From JAEUJM01 sp041918615 (GTDB lineage Bacteria; Actinomycetota; Acidimicrobiia; Acidimicrobiales; DATDAH01), in contig JAYRVH010000054.1 in assembly GCA_041918615.1 (NCBI GenBank), positions 6,855 through 70,854 of the forward strand: a stretch of 64,000 nucleotides of DNA, read 5' to 3'. Of this stretch, positions 1 through 8,383 are shown one piece after another (the first letter of the stretch is position 1; the number at the start of each line of letters is the position of its first letter). The notes beneath the pieces are model-generated. The model was not told the DNA's origin. It made no database searches and worked only from the letters and a program-made list of their open reading frames with translations. Position numbers and translations under genes: made by a program.

Positions 1-35
1 ATCCGGGTGCCGTCGTCGGCCCACGCGAAGGCCAT
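1..35 (-). CDS. 5' end of a gene cut by the window edge, possibly an alpha/beta hydrolase
   Basis: An ATG at 35 begins 3 nt after the TGA of the LapA-domain gene, which suggests a co-transcribed next gene. Only 11 codons are visible (MAFAWADDGTR). The 'DDGTR' start resembles the first strand of many alpha/beta hydrolases, but this is too short to assign; only the start and the coupling are supported. Confidence 0.35.
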   Translation of the reverse strand, partial: MAFAWADDGTR

Positions 36-38
36 GGG

Positions 39-269
39 TCAATCCTTGCGGCTTCGCCGGCCGAACAGGAAGCCGGCGGCGGCACCCAGCAGCGCCGTGC
101 CCACCAGCACCCAGATGAGGGCGATGTTCACGTCGAACAGCAGGAAGTCGATCGGCACCGTCTCGAGATTCGCCACGACGAAGGCGAGCAACAGCAACAC
201 GATGATGGCGATGCCGATCGTCTGGCCGGAGATGCGGTTGCCTCCGCCCTTGGCGTCTTCGTGCTTCAT
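39..269 (-). CDS. Small two-helix membrane protein with LapA-like (DUF1049) domain
   Basis: A 76-residue protein with two hydrophobic helices (about residues 17-34 and 48-68) and a basic C-terminal end (FGRRSRKD). The pattern 'VVANLETVPIDFLLFD' between the helices is typical of the LapA/DUF1049 family of small inner-membrane proteins; the actinobacterial role is not established. The ATG at 269 is chosen because GGAAGGAGG lies about 10 nt upstream; a longer frame to 374 is antisense to coding sequence. It is followed after 3 nt by the gene cut at the window edge and preceded by the HdeD-family gene, 22 nt away, so the three probably form a membrane-protein operon. Confidence 0.75.
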   Translation of the reverse strand: MKHEDAKGGGNRISGQTIGIAIIVLLLLAFVVANLETVPIDFLLFDVNIALIWVLVGTALLGAAAGFLFGRRSRKD

Positions 270-291
270 CGACACGTGAGCCTCCTTCCGG

Positions 292-822
292 TCAGGCGGC
301 GAGCCGCTTGAGCTCCAGCGACGACACGATCTCGCCGATGCCGGCGACGATGGCCCCGAGGCCCAACACGACACCCACCACGGCCACGGTGGCGTCGGGC
401 CAGGCGATGATGGCGATGCCGACGAGGGCCCCGATCACACCCACCACGAGCAGGGGCATCGTGGACTCGTCGTGATCCATGAGGGCCACGACGGCGCGGA
501 TGACGCCCCGCAGCAGATAGCCGATGCCGGCGACCACGGCCACCACCTGCACGGTGACGTCGGGCCAGACCAGCAGCACGAGGCCCGAGATCACCGAGAC
601 GATGGCCCAGCCGATGCCCACCTCCTGGCGCCGGGCACCGAAGAAGCCGCTGATGCCGCCGATGAGCAGGAAGAGCCCGGCGAACCAGGCCAGGGCGGCC
701 ACGCTCTTGAACGGGCGGGTGATCAGGATGAGCCCCAAGGCGATGGAGGCGAGGCCCACGATCATCACCACCCACCAGAGCCTGGCCCCCACGCGCAGCT
801 CGTCGTCACTCACCGGCTCCAT
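292..822 (-). CDS. HdeD family (DUF308) membrane protein
   Basis: A 176-residue protein made almost wholly of hydrophobic helices. I count six (roughly 16-34, 42-62, 70-88, 92-112, 122-142, 146-166) separated by short polar turns, with the recurrent 'WPDxTVxVVxVVxGxG' pattern of DUF308/HdeD proteins. In enterobacteria HdeD is linked to acid resistance; here only family membership is supported. The ATG at 822 has the purine-rich GAGGGGGAG just upstream. The stop lies 22 nt before the LapA-like gene. No catalytic residues are expected. Confidence 0.8.
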   Translation of the reverse strand: MEPVSDDELRVGARLWWVVMIVGLASIALGLILITRPFKSVAALAWFAGLFLLIGGISGFFGARRQEVGIGWAIVSVISGLVLLVWPDVTVQVVAVVAGIGYLLRGVIRAVVALMDHDESTMPLLVVGVIGALVGIAIIAWPDATVAVVGVVLGLGAIVAGIGEIVSSLELKRLAA

Positions 823-902
823 GTGCTCCCCCTCGGTCGGCGGCCGATCCGGCCACCAGCCAACGTAGCCCAGCGCCTGGCTCGTGGCGCGACCCCGGTG
901 GC

Positions 903-3455
903 TTACCGCTCCAGGCCGATGCCCAGGAGGGACCCGCCATCGGGAGCCCCCTCGTGGAGCCGCTCCAGGTCGTGGTCGAGCAGCCACGACTGCAGGTTGG
1001 CGCCCGGGATCGGCCTGCTGAACAGGAATCCCTGCGCCGAGCCGCACGTCATGCGCGCGAGCGCGCGGGCGGACGCGGCGGTCTCGACTCCCTCGGCCAC
1101 GACGTCGAGGGCGAGGTTCCCCGCCAGGTCGATGATGGCGCTGACGATGGTCTCGGCGGTGCGGTCCACGGTCATCGAGGCGATGAACGACTGATCGATC
1201 TTGAGGGTGTCGACCGCAAGGGTCGTCAGGTACGAGAGCGACGAGTGACCGGTGCCGAAGTCGTCGATCGCGATTCGCGCGCCGAGGTCCCTGAGGCGTG
1301 CCATCACCGCCGCCGCCCGAGCGGGGTTGGCCATCAGCGTCGTCTCGGTGAGCTCGATCTCGAGCGCCGATGCGGGCAGCCCGTGTTCGTCGAGCATGGC
1401 GCCGACGCTCTCGACCAGGTCGTCCTCGACGAGGTTGCGGGCCGACAGGTTCACCGACACACGGAGTGGCCGGCCGTCCCGGTGCCACGTCGCAGCGTCG
1501 GCAATGGCCATCGCCAGCACTCGCCGGGTGAGGGGGTGGATGAGGTCGGTCCGTTCGGCGACTGGGATGAACTCGCCCGGCGGCACGTCGCCCCGCCCGG
1601 GCTGGTGCCAGCGCACGAGTGCCTCCACGCCGATGACCCGGCCGGTCGCGAGCTCGACCTGGGGCTGGTAGTGGAGCACCAGCTCGTCGTCCTCGATGGC
1701 CTGTCGCAGGCGGCCGACCACCGCGAGCCGCTTGGGGCTGTAGTGGTCGAGGTCGGCGGCGTACACCGCGACGCCACCGTGGTCGGCTTTGGCGGCGTAC
1801 ATGGCGACGTCGGCCCGGCGGAGCAGCCCCGACGCGTCCACGGGATGGTCACCGGGCACCGCCACGCCGATGCTGGCGTCCACGTCCACCGCGATCCCGG
1901 CGACGGTGAACGGGCGACGCACCTGGGTGAGCACCTCGGCGGCTCGCTGGGCGGCCGCGGTCCCGCTGGCGGCGGACACCAACAGCGCGAACTCGTCCCC
2001 GCCGAGACGCGCCAGCAGCTCGTCGTCGGACAACGACGGACCGAGGCGCCGGCCCATCTCGACGAGCAGTGCGTCGCCGCTCGCGTGACCGAGCGTGTCG
2101 TTGACCTCCTTGAACCGGTCGAGGTCCATGAGGAGCACCGCCACCGGGTCGCGGGCGCCGAGCATCTCTTCGAGGCGGCGGAGGAACAGGGTGCGGTTCG
2201 CCAGACCGGTGAGCGGGTCGTGGGTGGCGAGGAACTCGTTGCCGGCCGACTCGGTGCGGAGGCGGTCGACCAATCCGACGTTGCGCAGGGAGACGGCCGC
2301 ATGGGAGCAGAGCGTGCTGAAGAGCCTCGCGTCCTCGGCGTCGAACCCTCTCGTCGCGCCACTCCTGTCCGCGACCCCGACGAACACCCGCCGACCGTCG
2401 CCCACCTCGAGGCACTCGACGAGCGCCTCCGAGATGCCGCACTCGGCCATCTCGGGCAGCAGCTGGTCATTCGGCCCAAATCGTCGGACGCCCTCCTGGT
2501 CGGAGGCCGACAGGACGTGGTCGAAGCGAGAAGGGGGATCGAGCGCAACCCGCCCGTCAGTGGTCCGGTAGGCGAGCTTGGGGGCGTCGGGCGCTTCGGG
2601 CGACCAGACCCACGCCGTCTCGGCGTGCAGGACGTCGGCGATGTGCGGGAGCAGGCTCCGCTCGACGTCGCCCGCCACGACAGCGGCGCCGAGGTCACGG
2701 GCGAAGCGATCCAGGCGCTCCATCGCATGGTGCCGGGCGACGACCCGCGCGTAGGCGCGGGTGAGGCCCACCACGAACACCGCGATCGGCACGGCCAGCC
2801 ACACTTCCGGCGAGTCGTTCCGCAACCCGCTGGCGACGGTCAGGGCCAGGGAGACATCCACCACGGCGACCACCATGGGCACCCAGATGCTGACGAGCTG
2901 CGACGACTCCCATGCACCCTCGAACAGGCTGATCGCCGTCGTCACCACGAGCGCGCCCAGCAGGTCGGCGACCGCCACCGCCAGCGCCGCCGCGAGCCAC
3001 GCTCGGGGCCCCAGCGAATCAGGCACGCCGATGGCGTGGAACACGAGCCCGGCCGCGACGACCTCGAGGGCGTGAGACGCCAGGTTCACGACCAGCTTGA
3101 GGGGATCCTGGCGGTGAACGAAGACCAGGACGGTCGCCGACGCCAGCACCCGCACCACCACGAGGATCGGGACGGGTAGGAACAACAGGCCGAGCACCAG
3201 CGGGACCGAGGTGAACGCGAAATTGTGCGACTCGCGCCGCAGTTCGATCTCCGCCTCGAAGTACTCGCCGGCGACATAGAGGATCCCCACCAGGATGGCG
3301 AGCCCCCACCAGACACCGCCCGGGTCGGCCCGTGACCCGATCTGCAGGGCGAGCAGCGAGGCGAGAAGCAGGACGAGCCCAGCGCAGAAGGTCAGGACCC
3401 GTCGCTCTCCCTGATCGTCGGTGAGTGCAGCGGTGATGGTGTTCTCGGTGCTCAT
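903..3455 (-). CDS. Membrane-anchored GAF-GGDEF-EAL protein (c-di-GMP turnover)
   Basis: An 850-residue protein. Residues 20-240 hold about seven hydrophobic helices (a sensor of unclassified MASE type). Then comes a GAF-like region (about 250-400), a GGDEF domain with intact GGDEF at 485-489, and an EAL domain with E611-A-L. DDFGTGHSSLSYL and the later DQSFI and AEGVE motifs of active EAL phosphodiesterases are present. Both cyclase and phosphodiesterase motifs look intact, so the net direction of c-di-GMP turnover cannot be read. No RxxD inhibitory site precedes GGDEF. The ATG at 3455 has GAGGCGG upstream. It sits alone between the HdeD gene and the subtilase; a second GGDEF/EAL gene at 32-34.6 kb is frameshifted. 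Confidence 0.92.
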   Translation of the reverse strand: MSTENTITAALTDDQGERRVLTFCAGLVLLLASLLALQIGSRADPGGVWWGLAILVGILYVAGEYFEAEIELRRESHNFAFTSVPLVLGLLFLPVPILVVVRVLASATVLVFVHRQDPLKLVVNLASHALEVVAAGLVFHAIGVPDSLGPRAWLAAALAVAVADLLGALVVTTAISLFEGAWESSQLVSIWVPMVVAVVDVSLALTVASGLRNDSPEVWLAVPIAVFVVGLTRAYARVVARHHAMERLDRFARDLGAAVVAGDVERSLLPHIADVLHAETAWVWSPEAPDAPKLAYRTTDGRVALDPPSRFDHVLSASDQEGVRRFGPNDQLLPEMAECGISEALVECLEVGDGRRVFVGVADRSGATRGFDAEDARLFSTLCSHAAVSLRNVGLVDRLRTESAGNEFLATHDPLTGLANRTLFLRRLEEMLGARDPVAVLLMDLDRFKEVNDTLGHASGDALLVEMGRRLGPSLSDDELLARLGGDEFALLVSAASGTAAAQRAAEVLTQVRRPFTVAGIAVDVDASIGVAVPGDHPVDASGLLRRADVAMYAAKADHGGVAVYAADLDHYSPKRLAVVGRLRQAIEDDELVLHYQPQVELATGRVIGVEALVRWHQPGRGDVPPGEFIPVAERTDLIHPLTRRVLAMAIADAATWHRDGRPLRVSVNLSARNLVEDDLVESVGAMLDEHGLPASALEIELTETTLMANPARAAAVMARLRDLGARIAIDDFGTGHSSLSYLTTLAVDTLKIDQSFIASMTVDRTAETIVSAIIDLAGNLALDVVAEGVETAASARALARMTCGSAQGFLFSRPIPGANLQSWLLDHDLERLHEGAPDGGSLLGIGLER

Positions 3456-3535
3456 GGCCGCCTCGTTCAGACCGCGTCAGCCGGGCGACGCGAAGCCTGG
3501 GGGGGCAGCGACCAGCCGGCGGGCCCGGGCGGCCA

Positions 3536-5038
3536 TCAGGCCCACGCGCCGTCTCGCCAGGTGCGGCCTCGCCAGGTCGAGCGGAGCCAGACGTCGGCCC
3601 GCCACGTCCGTCCCGACCAGAGCTCCGAGCGCCAGGTCCGGCCGAGGAACATCGAGCCGTAGGTGCCGTCCGCCGCCCAGTCGGAGCCCGTCCAGAGACT
3701 GCCGTTCCAGCTGCCTCCGTCCCACGTCGCGCCTGCGGCCGCCCGGGGTGCCCACACCGACGGGATCCAGGGTGCGCCCTGGAGGTCGACCTCGCCCTGA
3801 AGGACGGTGCCGTCGTCGGCCACGAGGTGGCTCCCGCCGCGCGCCGCCTCGAGCGAGCCCATGCCGGTGGACACGGGGAAGGACTGCGTGGGCAGGTTGC
3901 GGACCTTGGCATCGAGCGCCTCCTTGACGTCGACCATCCCGCTCCCCTGGGAGGACGCCGCGGAATCTTCGAGGGGGCGGGCCGTCGAGGTGATCAGCGC
4001 CTTCACCTGGTTCGGGGTCAGGTCCGGGCGCACACTGAGAAGCTGCGCCACGGCCCCCGACACGACCGCGGCCGCCTGTGAGGTTCCGGAGCCCTTGAAG
4101 AGCGTGCCGTCGACCACCGCGTCCGGGTGCTCGAGATCGATGGTCGAGCCGGGATCGCGCAACCCCAGGAGCGACACGCCCGGAGCGACGACGTCGACCC
4201 CGCGGGCCGGGGTCCCGACCGACGAGAACACAGCCACCATGTCGTCGCTCTTCCGGGTGGGGTCGGCCGTGTCGGCCGCACCCACGGTCAGGACGTAGGG
4301 GTCGACGGCCGGGTTGGCGAGCGCACCACCCGAGTTCCCGGCGGCGACCACAACGACGATCCCGTTGTGCCAGGCCGACTCCACGGCGTGGGCGAGGGGG
4401 TCGACCTGGTAGTCCTGGGCGGACTCCGTGCCGGCCGACAGGTTGAGCACCCGGATGTTCATCCCGGGGTCGCGGCGATGCTGCACCGCCCAGTCGATCG
4501 CGGCGATCATCTGGGACACGTCGACCGCCCCGTCGGACGCCCCGACCTTGAGGTTGACCAGTCGTGCACCCGGAGCCATGCCACCCGAGCCGGCGATGAG
4601 ACTCGCCATGTGCGTGCCGTGCCCGTAGGCGTCGAGCCCCGGTGTCACCCCGGACTGGTGGTCGAGGGACAGGTCCGGTCCGTTCACCACCTGGGTCGAG
4701 CTGTCGAGACCCGGCACCGGCGCGATACCGGTGTCGACGAGGGCCACGTCAACTCCGGCGCCGGTCGCGCCGTTTTCCGCCGCCTTGTCGGACCTGATGA
4801 TCGAGCGGACCTCGGTCCTCAGGGTGGCTCGGGTCGTGTTGAGCGCGTCGAACTCGTCATCGTCCCATCCCGTGTGCCGACCGGAGCCATGGTCGCCCGA
4901 ATGCGCCTGGGCCGCGCCCGGCTCGACGATGCCCCAGGCACCCACCGCCAGCGCTCCCACGACACCGACCACCGCCGCCCGTCGTAGCCGCCAGCGCCAG
5001 GACTGCGTGCCGCGCGCCCGCCTCGTGTCGCTCGTCAT
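3536..5038 (-). CDS. Secreted S8 (subtilisin-like) serine protease with Trp-rich C-terminal tail
   Basis: A 500-residue preprotein. An N-terminal basic stretch and hydrophobic segment (about 20-45) form a signal peptide or anchor. The catalytic triad is visible: D102 in VALVDTG, H140 in GHGTHMAS and S320 in GSGTSQAA. The last 77 residues contain 13 tryptophans, mostly spaced as W-x4-W (WNGSLWTGSDW, WRSELWSGRTW), a probable cell-surface or substrate-binding tail. The ATG at 5038 is preferred over the GTG at 5062 because GAGGGAG stands 6 nt before it. It stands alone with a dyad symmetry upstream at 5093-5117. Exported processing or scavenging protease is inferred. Confidence 0.9.
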   Translation of the reverse strand: MTSDTRRARGTQSWRWRLRRAAVVGVVGALAVGAWGIVEPGAAQAHSGDHGSGRHTGWDDDEFDALNTTRATLRTEVRSIIRSDKAAENGATGAGVDVALVDTGIAPVPGLDSSTQVVNGPDLSLDHQSGVTPGLDAYGHGTHMASLIAGSGGMAPGARLVNLKVGASDGAVDVSQMIAAIDWAVQHRRDPGMNIRVLNLSAGTESAQDYQVDPLAHAVESAWHNGIVVVVAAGNSGGALANPAVDPYVLTVGAADTADPTRKSDDMVAVFSSVGTPARGVDVVAPGVSLLGLRDPGSTIDLEHPDAVVDGTLFKGSGTSQAAAVVSGAVAQLLSVRPDLTPNQVKALITSTARPLEDSAASSQGSGMVDVKEALDAKVRNLPTQSFPVSTGMGSLEAARGGSHLVADDGTVLQGEVDLQGAPWIPSVWAPRAAAGATWDGGSWNGSLWTGSDWAADGTYGSMFLGRTWRSELWSGRTWRADVWLRSTWRGRTWRDGAWA

Positions 5039-5092
5039 CGTCTGCTCCCTCGTATCGGTCACTGAGGGAGACGGTAGATCACTCTCTGTGGC

Positions 5093-5117
5093 TATTCAAC
5101 CACGTAGAGTGGATAGG
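5093..5117. promoter_or_regulatory. Imperfect dyad upstream of the subtilase gene
   Basis: CTATtcaaCCAC-gtaga-GTGGATAG is an interrupted inverted repeat in the 114-nt gap between the acyltransferase stop and the subtilase start. The region is locally AT-richer than its surroundings. It could be an operator for the protease gene or a weak terminator; nothing decides between them. Confidence 0.25.
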
Positions 5118-5152
5118 GCCGAACGACCTACGCGAGCGGTCGATGGGCTCAC

Positions 5153-5764
5153 TCAGGCCCCGTCGAGGAGGGACTGCACCACCAGGCGGGTGTGCTCGGC
5201 GAGGTCGGCGACGGCCAGGGGGCCGGGGTGGACGGCGGGCTGCACCGGCTCACCGATGACCACGCGCCAGCGACGGCCGAGCTCGCGGCCGAGCACCGCC
5301 ACAGGGACCACGGGCGCGCCGGTCTCGACCACCGGCGCCAGCACCTCGGGGTGCAGACCGCCGGCGTGGTGCCGCCGGCGGGGCTCGACGGACAGGCCGA
5401 TGCCCACCATCTCCCCTGCCCGCAGCAGCCCGGCGATCTCGTCGGGCCGGTCGAGGACCGCACCCAGCCGACGGAGGGCAGGCCCCACGGGTGCGACGTC
5501 GGGCACCCCGACGAAACGCACGTGGCGACCGGCCACCCGGCGCATCGCCTCGGCCACGATCCACGGCTCCGAGAGCCCGAACCGTCGGTTCATCACCAGC
5601 GCCACCGGCCCATCGGGTAGGTCGAGCCGGCCGGTGACGTCGATGTCCCAGCGCAGACGCGCCGCCGGGGCGAGCAGGGCCACGAGGTCGGTGTCGAGCC
5701 CCCACGGGTCGACCGGGAACGTGCCGGCGGCCCGGCGGCGCAGGAGGTCGGGGGCAGAGGCCAT
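5153..5764 (-). CDS. PlsC-like acyltransferase-fold protein with degenerate active site
   Basis: A 203-residue protein whose length and order of motifs fit a 1-acyl-glycerol-3-phosphate acyltransferase domain. The NHxxxxD box, however, reads NRRFGLSE (catalytic His and Asp both replaced), and the usual FPEGTRS box is SVEPRRRHH. Block IV (APVVPVAV) is kept. Start ATG 5764 overlaps the stop of the upstream dehydrogenase-fold gene (ATGA). That pairing matches a conserved actinobacterial pair remembered as Rv0501/Rv0502 in M. tuberculosis. A membrane-lipid role is inferred from fold only; loss of the catalytic dyad argues for a non-enzymatic or altered function. Confidence 0.65.
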   Translation of the reverse strand: MASAPDLLRRRAAGTFPVDPWGLDTDLVALLAPAARLRWDIDVTGRLDLPDGPVALVMNRRFGLSEPWIVAEAMRRVAGRHVRFVGVPDVAPVGPALRRLGAVLDRPDEIAGLLRAGEMVGIGLSVEPRRRHHAGGLHPEVLAPVVETGAPVVPVAVLGRELGRRWRVVIGEPVQPAVHPGPLAVADLAEHTRLVVQSLLDGA

Positions 5765-6735
5765 CACGCCACCGCTTCGGTCGTGTCGCCGAAGGAGACG
5801 TAGGTGACGCCCGCCCATTCGAACAGGTCCTTCACCACATCGGCGGTGTCCCAACGGGGCGAGACGCCGAGCACCTGGCGGGAGAGCGAACCGTCGGCGG
5901 TACGGCCGCGGATCAGCAGCTCGCGGAGGTGGTCGGGCAGCGGTGAGCCCGCCATCTCGGCCACCACCTTGGCCAGGGCCCAGGCCGGCCCGGCGACCGG
6001 CAGCGGGATGCGACCCCCGAGGCGGACGGCCTGGCCGGCGGTGACGGCGCCGTCACCCACCACGTTCAGGGGCCCGTCGTGGGCGCTGAAGGCCGCCGCC
6101 ACGATGGCCTCGGCGGCATCTTCCTGGTGTAGCAACGAGAACGGCAGACCGGACGTGGCGCTCACCGGCACCACAGGAAGCCGCAGGTAGCGGCCGAGGG
6201 GACTCGGGAAGTGCGGGCCGAGCACCGGCGCGAGTCGCAGCGCCGTGACAGGGACAGCCGCAGCGTCGCCGGCCACGCCCGCCACCCGCTCGGCGTGCAG
6301 GAGCGACCGGCCGAACGGGCTGGTGGGGTCGGGCGGCACCGACTCGTCGGGGCGGGTGGCCGACCCACGACCCCGGCCGTAGACCTCGATCCCGGACCGC
6401 AAGACGATCGTCTCGAGGCTGCGGCACTCGGCGGCGGCACCGAGCACGGCGATCGTGCCTTCCTCGGTGCGCTCGACCGCGGCGCGCGGCGAGCACCGGG
6501 CGTTCGGCTCGTAGGTGCCCACGTGGACGACGGTGGTGGGCTCGAATTCCCGGACCAGGGGCACGACCCGGGCCCGGTCGCGGGGATCGACCCGGTGGAA
6601 GTGGGTGCGCTCGAGGAAGCGCCGGGGCGGCTCGACGTCGAGCCCGATGATCGCCTCGACCTCGGGGCGGCCCTCGAGCAGCAACGCCACCCGCGTGCCC
6701 AGCTCTCCCCCGAGCCCCGTCACCAGAACCCTCAT
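5764..6735 (-). CDS. NAD-dependent epimerase/dehydratase-fold (extended SDR) protein
   Basis: A 323-residue Rossmann protein with the N-terminal nucleotide motif VTGLGGELG (about 5-13). The extended-SDR pattern continues to about residue 230. The catalytic YxxxK position appears as F-G-R-S-L in SPFGRSLLHAE, so both Tyr and Lys seem to be missing. Start ATG 6735 overlaps the lysS stop, and its stop overlaps the acyltransferase start, so the three are translationally coupled. Nucleotide-sugar epimerase activity should not be assumed; a binding or structural role with its partner is as likely. Confidence 0.7.
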   Translation of the reverse strand: MRVLVTGLGGELGTRVALLLEGRPEVEAIIGLDVEPPRRFLERTHFHRVDPRDRARVVPLVREFEPTTVVHVGTYEPNARCSPRAAVERTEEGTIAVLGAAAECRSLETIVLRSGIEVYGRGRGSATRPDESVPPDPTSPFGRSLLHAERVAGVAGDAAAVPVTALRLAPVLGPHFPSPLGRYLRLPVVPVSATSGLPFSLLHQEDAAEAIVAAAFSAHDGPLNVVGDGAVTAGQAVRLGGRIPLPVAGPAWALAKVVAEMAGSPLPDHLRELLIRGRTADGSLSRQVLGVSPRWDTADVVKDLFEWAGVTYVSFGDTTEAVA

Positions 6736-8144
6736 GCTCCCACCTCCGGTCGCAGCGTCGGAAAGGCCACGACGTCTCGAATCGTGGCGATGTCGCCCAA
6801 GAGCATGACCAGGCGGTCCATGCCGATGCCAAGCCCGCCCGTGGGGGGAAGCCCGTACTCGAGCGCCCGCACGTAGTCCTCGTCGATCACCGCGGCGGCC
6901 TCCTCGTCGCCCGCCGCGGCCTTGGCCGCCTGGTCCTCGAAGCGGGCCCGTTGCTCGGTCGGGTCGACCAGCTCGCTGAAGGCGTTGCACAGCTCTCGGC
7001 CCGCGACGATTCCCTCGAAGCGCTCGACCATGTCGGGCAGCTCGCGATGGTCGCGGGACAGGGGCGACACCTCGCGGGGGTAGTCCATGACGAACACCGG
7101 GCCCCACAGCCGATGCTCGGTGGTCTTCTCGTAGATCTCGAGCACCAACTTGCCGGGGCCCCAGTCGTCCTCGACGACGACGCCGTGCTCGAGGGCGATC
7201 CGGCGCAGGTCGTCGGTCGGCATCCGCACGTCGACCCGGATGCCGGCGGTCTCTTCCACCAGGTCGGTGAGCGAGGCCCGGCGCCAGGGAACCGTCAGGT
7301 CGAGCTCGCGCCCGCCGTAGGACAGCTTCGTGCCACCGCACAGCTCGGTGGCCAGGTGCGCGACGAGTGCCTCGGTGAGGCTCATCATGTCGCCGTAGTC
7401 GCCGTAGGCCTGGTAGAGCTCGAGCATCGTGAACTCGGGCTGGTGCCGCGGTGAGAGACCCTCGTTGCGGAACACCCTGGCGATCTCGAACACCCGCTCG
7501 AACCCGCCCACCACCAGGCGCTTCAGGTAGAGCTCGGGGGCGATGCGGAGGAAGAGGTCGACGTCAAGGGCGTTGTGGTGGGTGACGAACGGCTTGGCCG
7601 CCGCCCCCCCGGCGATGGGGTGGAACACCGGGGTCTCGATCTCGATGAAGTCCCGGCCCTCGAGCCACCGCCGGGTGAGCGACATGACGCGGCTGCGGAG
7701 CACGACGGCGGATCGGGCCTCGTCGGTGACCCAGAAATCCACGTACCGCTGCCGGTAGCGGGTGTCGGGGTCGGTGAGCCCGTGCCACTTGTCGGGGAAC
7801 GGCCGTTCCGTCCGCGCGAGCGTGACCCACTGGTCGACCCGCACCGACAGCTCGCCGCGGCGCGTCGTCATCACCTCGCCGGTGACGCCGACCCAGTCGC
7901 CGAGCGACAACGAGCCGAAGCCGTCGAAGTCGGGGGTGGAGGCCGACGGGGCGAACAGTTGGATCCGGCCGCTGCCGTCCTGGAGCGTGCCGAACGCGAG
8001 CTTGCCCTGCACCCGGCGCAGCATGAGTCGCCCGGCCACGGTGACGACCCGCCCCGTCTCGGTGCCGGGCTCGAGCGCGCCGAACTCGTCCTGGAGCGCG
8101 GCGGCTGACGAGTCGGGCTCGTAGCGATAGGGGATGTCAGTCAC
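6732..8144 (-). CDS. lysS: Lysyl-tRNA synthetase, class II
   Basis: Charges tRNA-Lys with lysine (EC 6.1.1.6) in the cytoplasm. The 470 residues show an N-terminal OB-fold anticodon-binding domain (about 33-130), class II motif 2 (VFRNEGLSPRHQPEFTMLE) and motif 3 (GLGIGMDRLVML, about 438-449). The length is slightly below the usual 490-510 because the N-terminal extension is short. The GTG start at 8144 overlaps by GTGA the stop of the 80-codon repeat ORF. It is followed by the SDR/acyltransferase pair. Position after coaX matches the mycobacterial panC-panD-coaX-lysS order. Confidence 0.96.
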   Translation of the reverse strand: MTDIPYRYEPDSSAAALQDEFGALEPGTETGRVVTVAGRLMLRRVQGKLAFGTLQDGSGRIQLFAPSASTPDFDGFGSLSLGDWVGVTGEVMTTRRGELSVRVDQWVTLARTERPFPDKWHGLTDPDTRYRQRYVDFWVTDEARSAVVLRSRVMSLTRRWLEGRDFIEIETPVFHPIAGGAAAKPFVTHHNALDVDLFLRIAPELYLKRLVVGGFERVFEIARVFRNEGLSPRHQPEFTMLELYQAYGDYGDMMSLTEALVAHLATELCGGTKLSYGGRELDLTVPWRRASLTDLVEETAGIRVDVRMPTDDLRRIALEHGVVVEDDWGPGKLVLEIYEKTTEHRLWGPVFVMDYPREVSPLSRDHRELPDMVERFEGIVAGRELCNAFSELVDPTEQRARFEDQAAKAAAGDEEAAAVIDEDYVRALEYGLPPTGGLGIGMDRLVMLLGDIATIRDVVAFPTLRPEVGA

Positions 8145-8383
8145 GAGCGAACTTCATCACACCGGGCACGGCGAGCGAGGGACGAGCGAGCCATGACCAT
8201 CGCGCTGAGCGCCAGCGAAGAGCCGACAACCGCGATGAGCGCCAGCGAAGAGCCGACAACCGCGATGAGCGCCAGCGAAGAGCCGACAACCGCGATGAGC
8301 GCCAGCGAAGAGCCGACAACGAGGGACGAGCGAGCCATGACCATCGCGATGAGCGCCAGCGAAGAGCCAGAAGGAGGCGCCAT
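8141..8383 (-). CDS. 80-codon hydrophobic repeat ORF bridging coaX and lysS
   Basis: An ATG at 8383 overlaps the coaX stop (TGATG) and the ORF ends in a TGA overlapping the GTG of lysS (GTGA), so it is fully nested in the translation chain. It consists of the ten-residue unit GSSLALIAVV repeated through its centre, encoded by four copies of a 30-bp DNA repeat. A variant unit and a duplicated MVMARSSL block flank the array. It is strongly hydrophobic, without Asp and with acidic/basic residues only at the C-terminus (RARCDEVRS). I know no such family. It may be a real membrane peptide or an open frame preserved because the repeat unit is a multiple of three. Confidence 0.4.
   Translation of the reverse strand: MAPPSGSSLALIAMVMARSSLVVGSSLALIAVVGSSLALIAVVGSSLALIAVVGSSLALSAMVMARSSLARRARCDEVRS
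8178..8368. repeat. Compound repeat: four 30-bp tandem copies inside a duplicated 48-bp block
   Basis: Positions 8201-8320 hold four head-to-tail 30-bp units (first with one substitution, CTGAGC for ATGAGC). The sequence before the array (8178-8223, beginning GAGGGACGAGCGAGCC) is repeated after it (8321-8368). There are no spacers between units, so it is not CRISPR. A diverged single copy lies in front of ftsH (22227-22280). Confidence 0.9.

Noticed and set aside
954..3179. Long plus-strand open frame opposite the GGDEF/EAL gene (also 11037-13610, 20888-22378 and 57269-59800)
   Set aside because: Arg/Gly/His-rich antisense shadows of GC-rich genes with no family motifs or start signals.
8201..8320. 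Possible CRISPR array
   Set aside because: The 30-bp units are directly abutted with no spacers and no cas genes are present.
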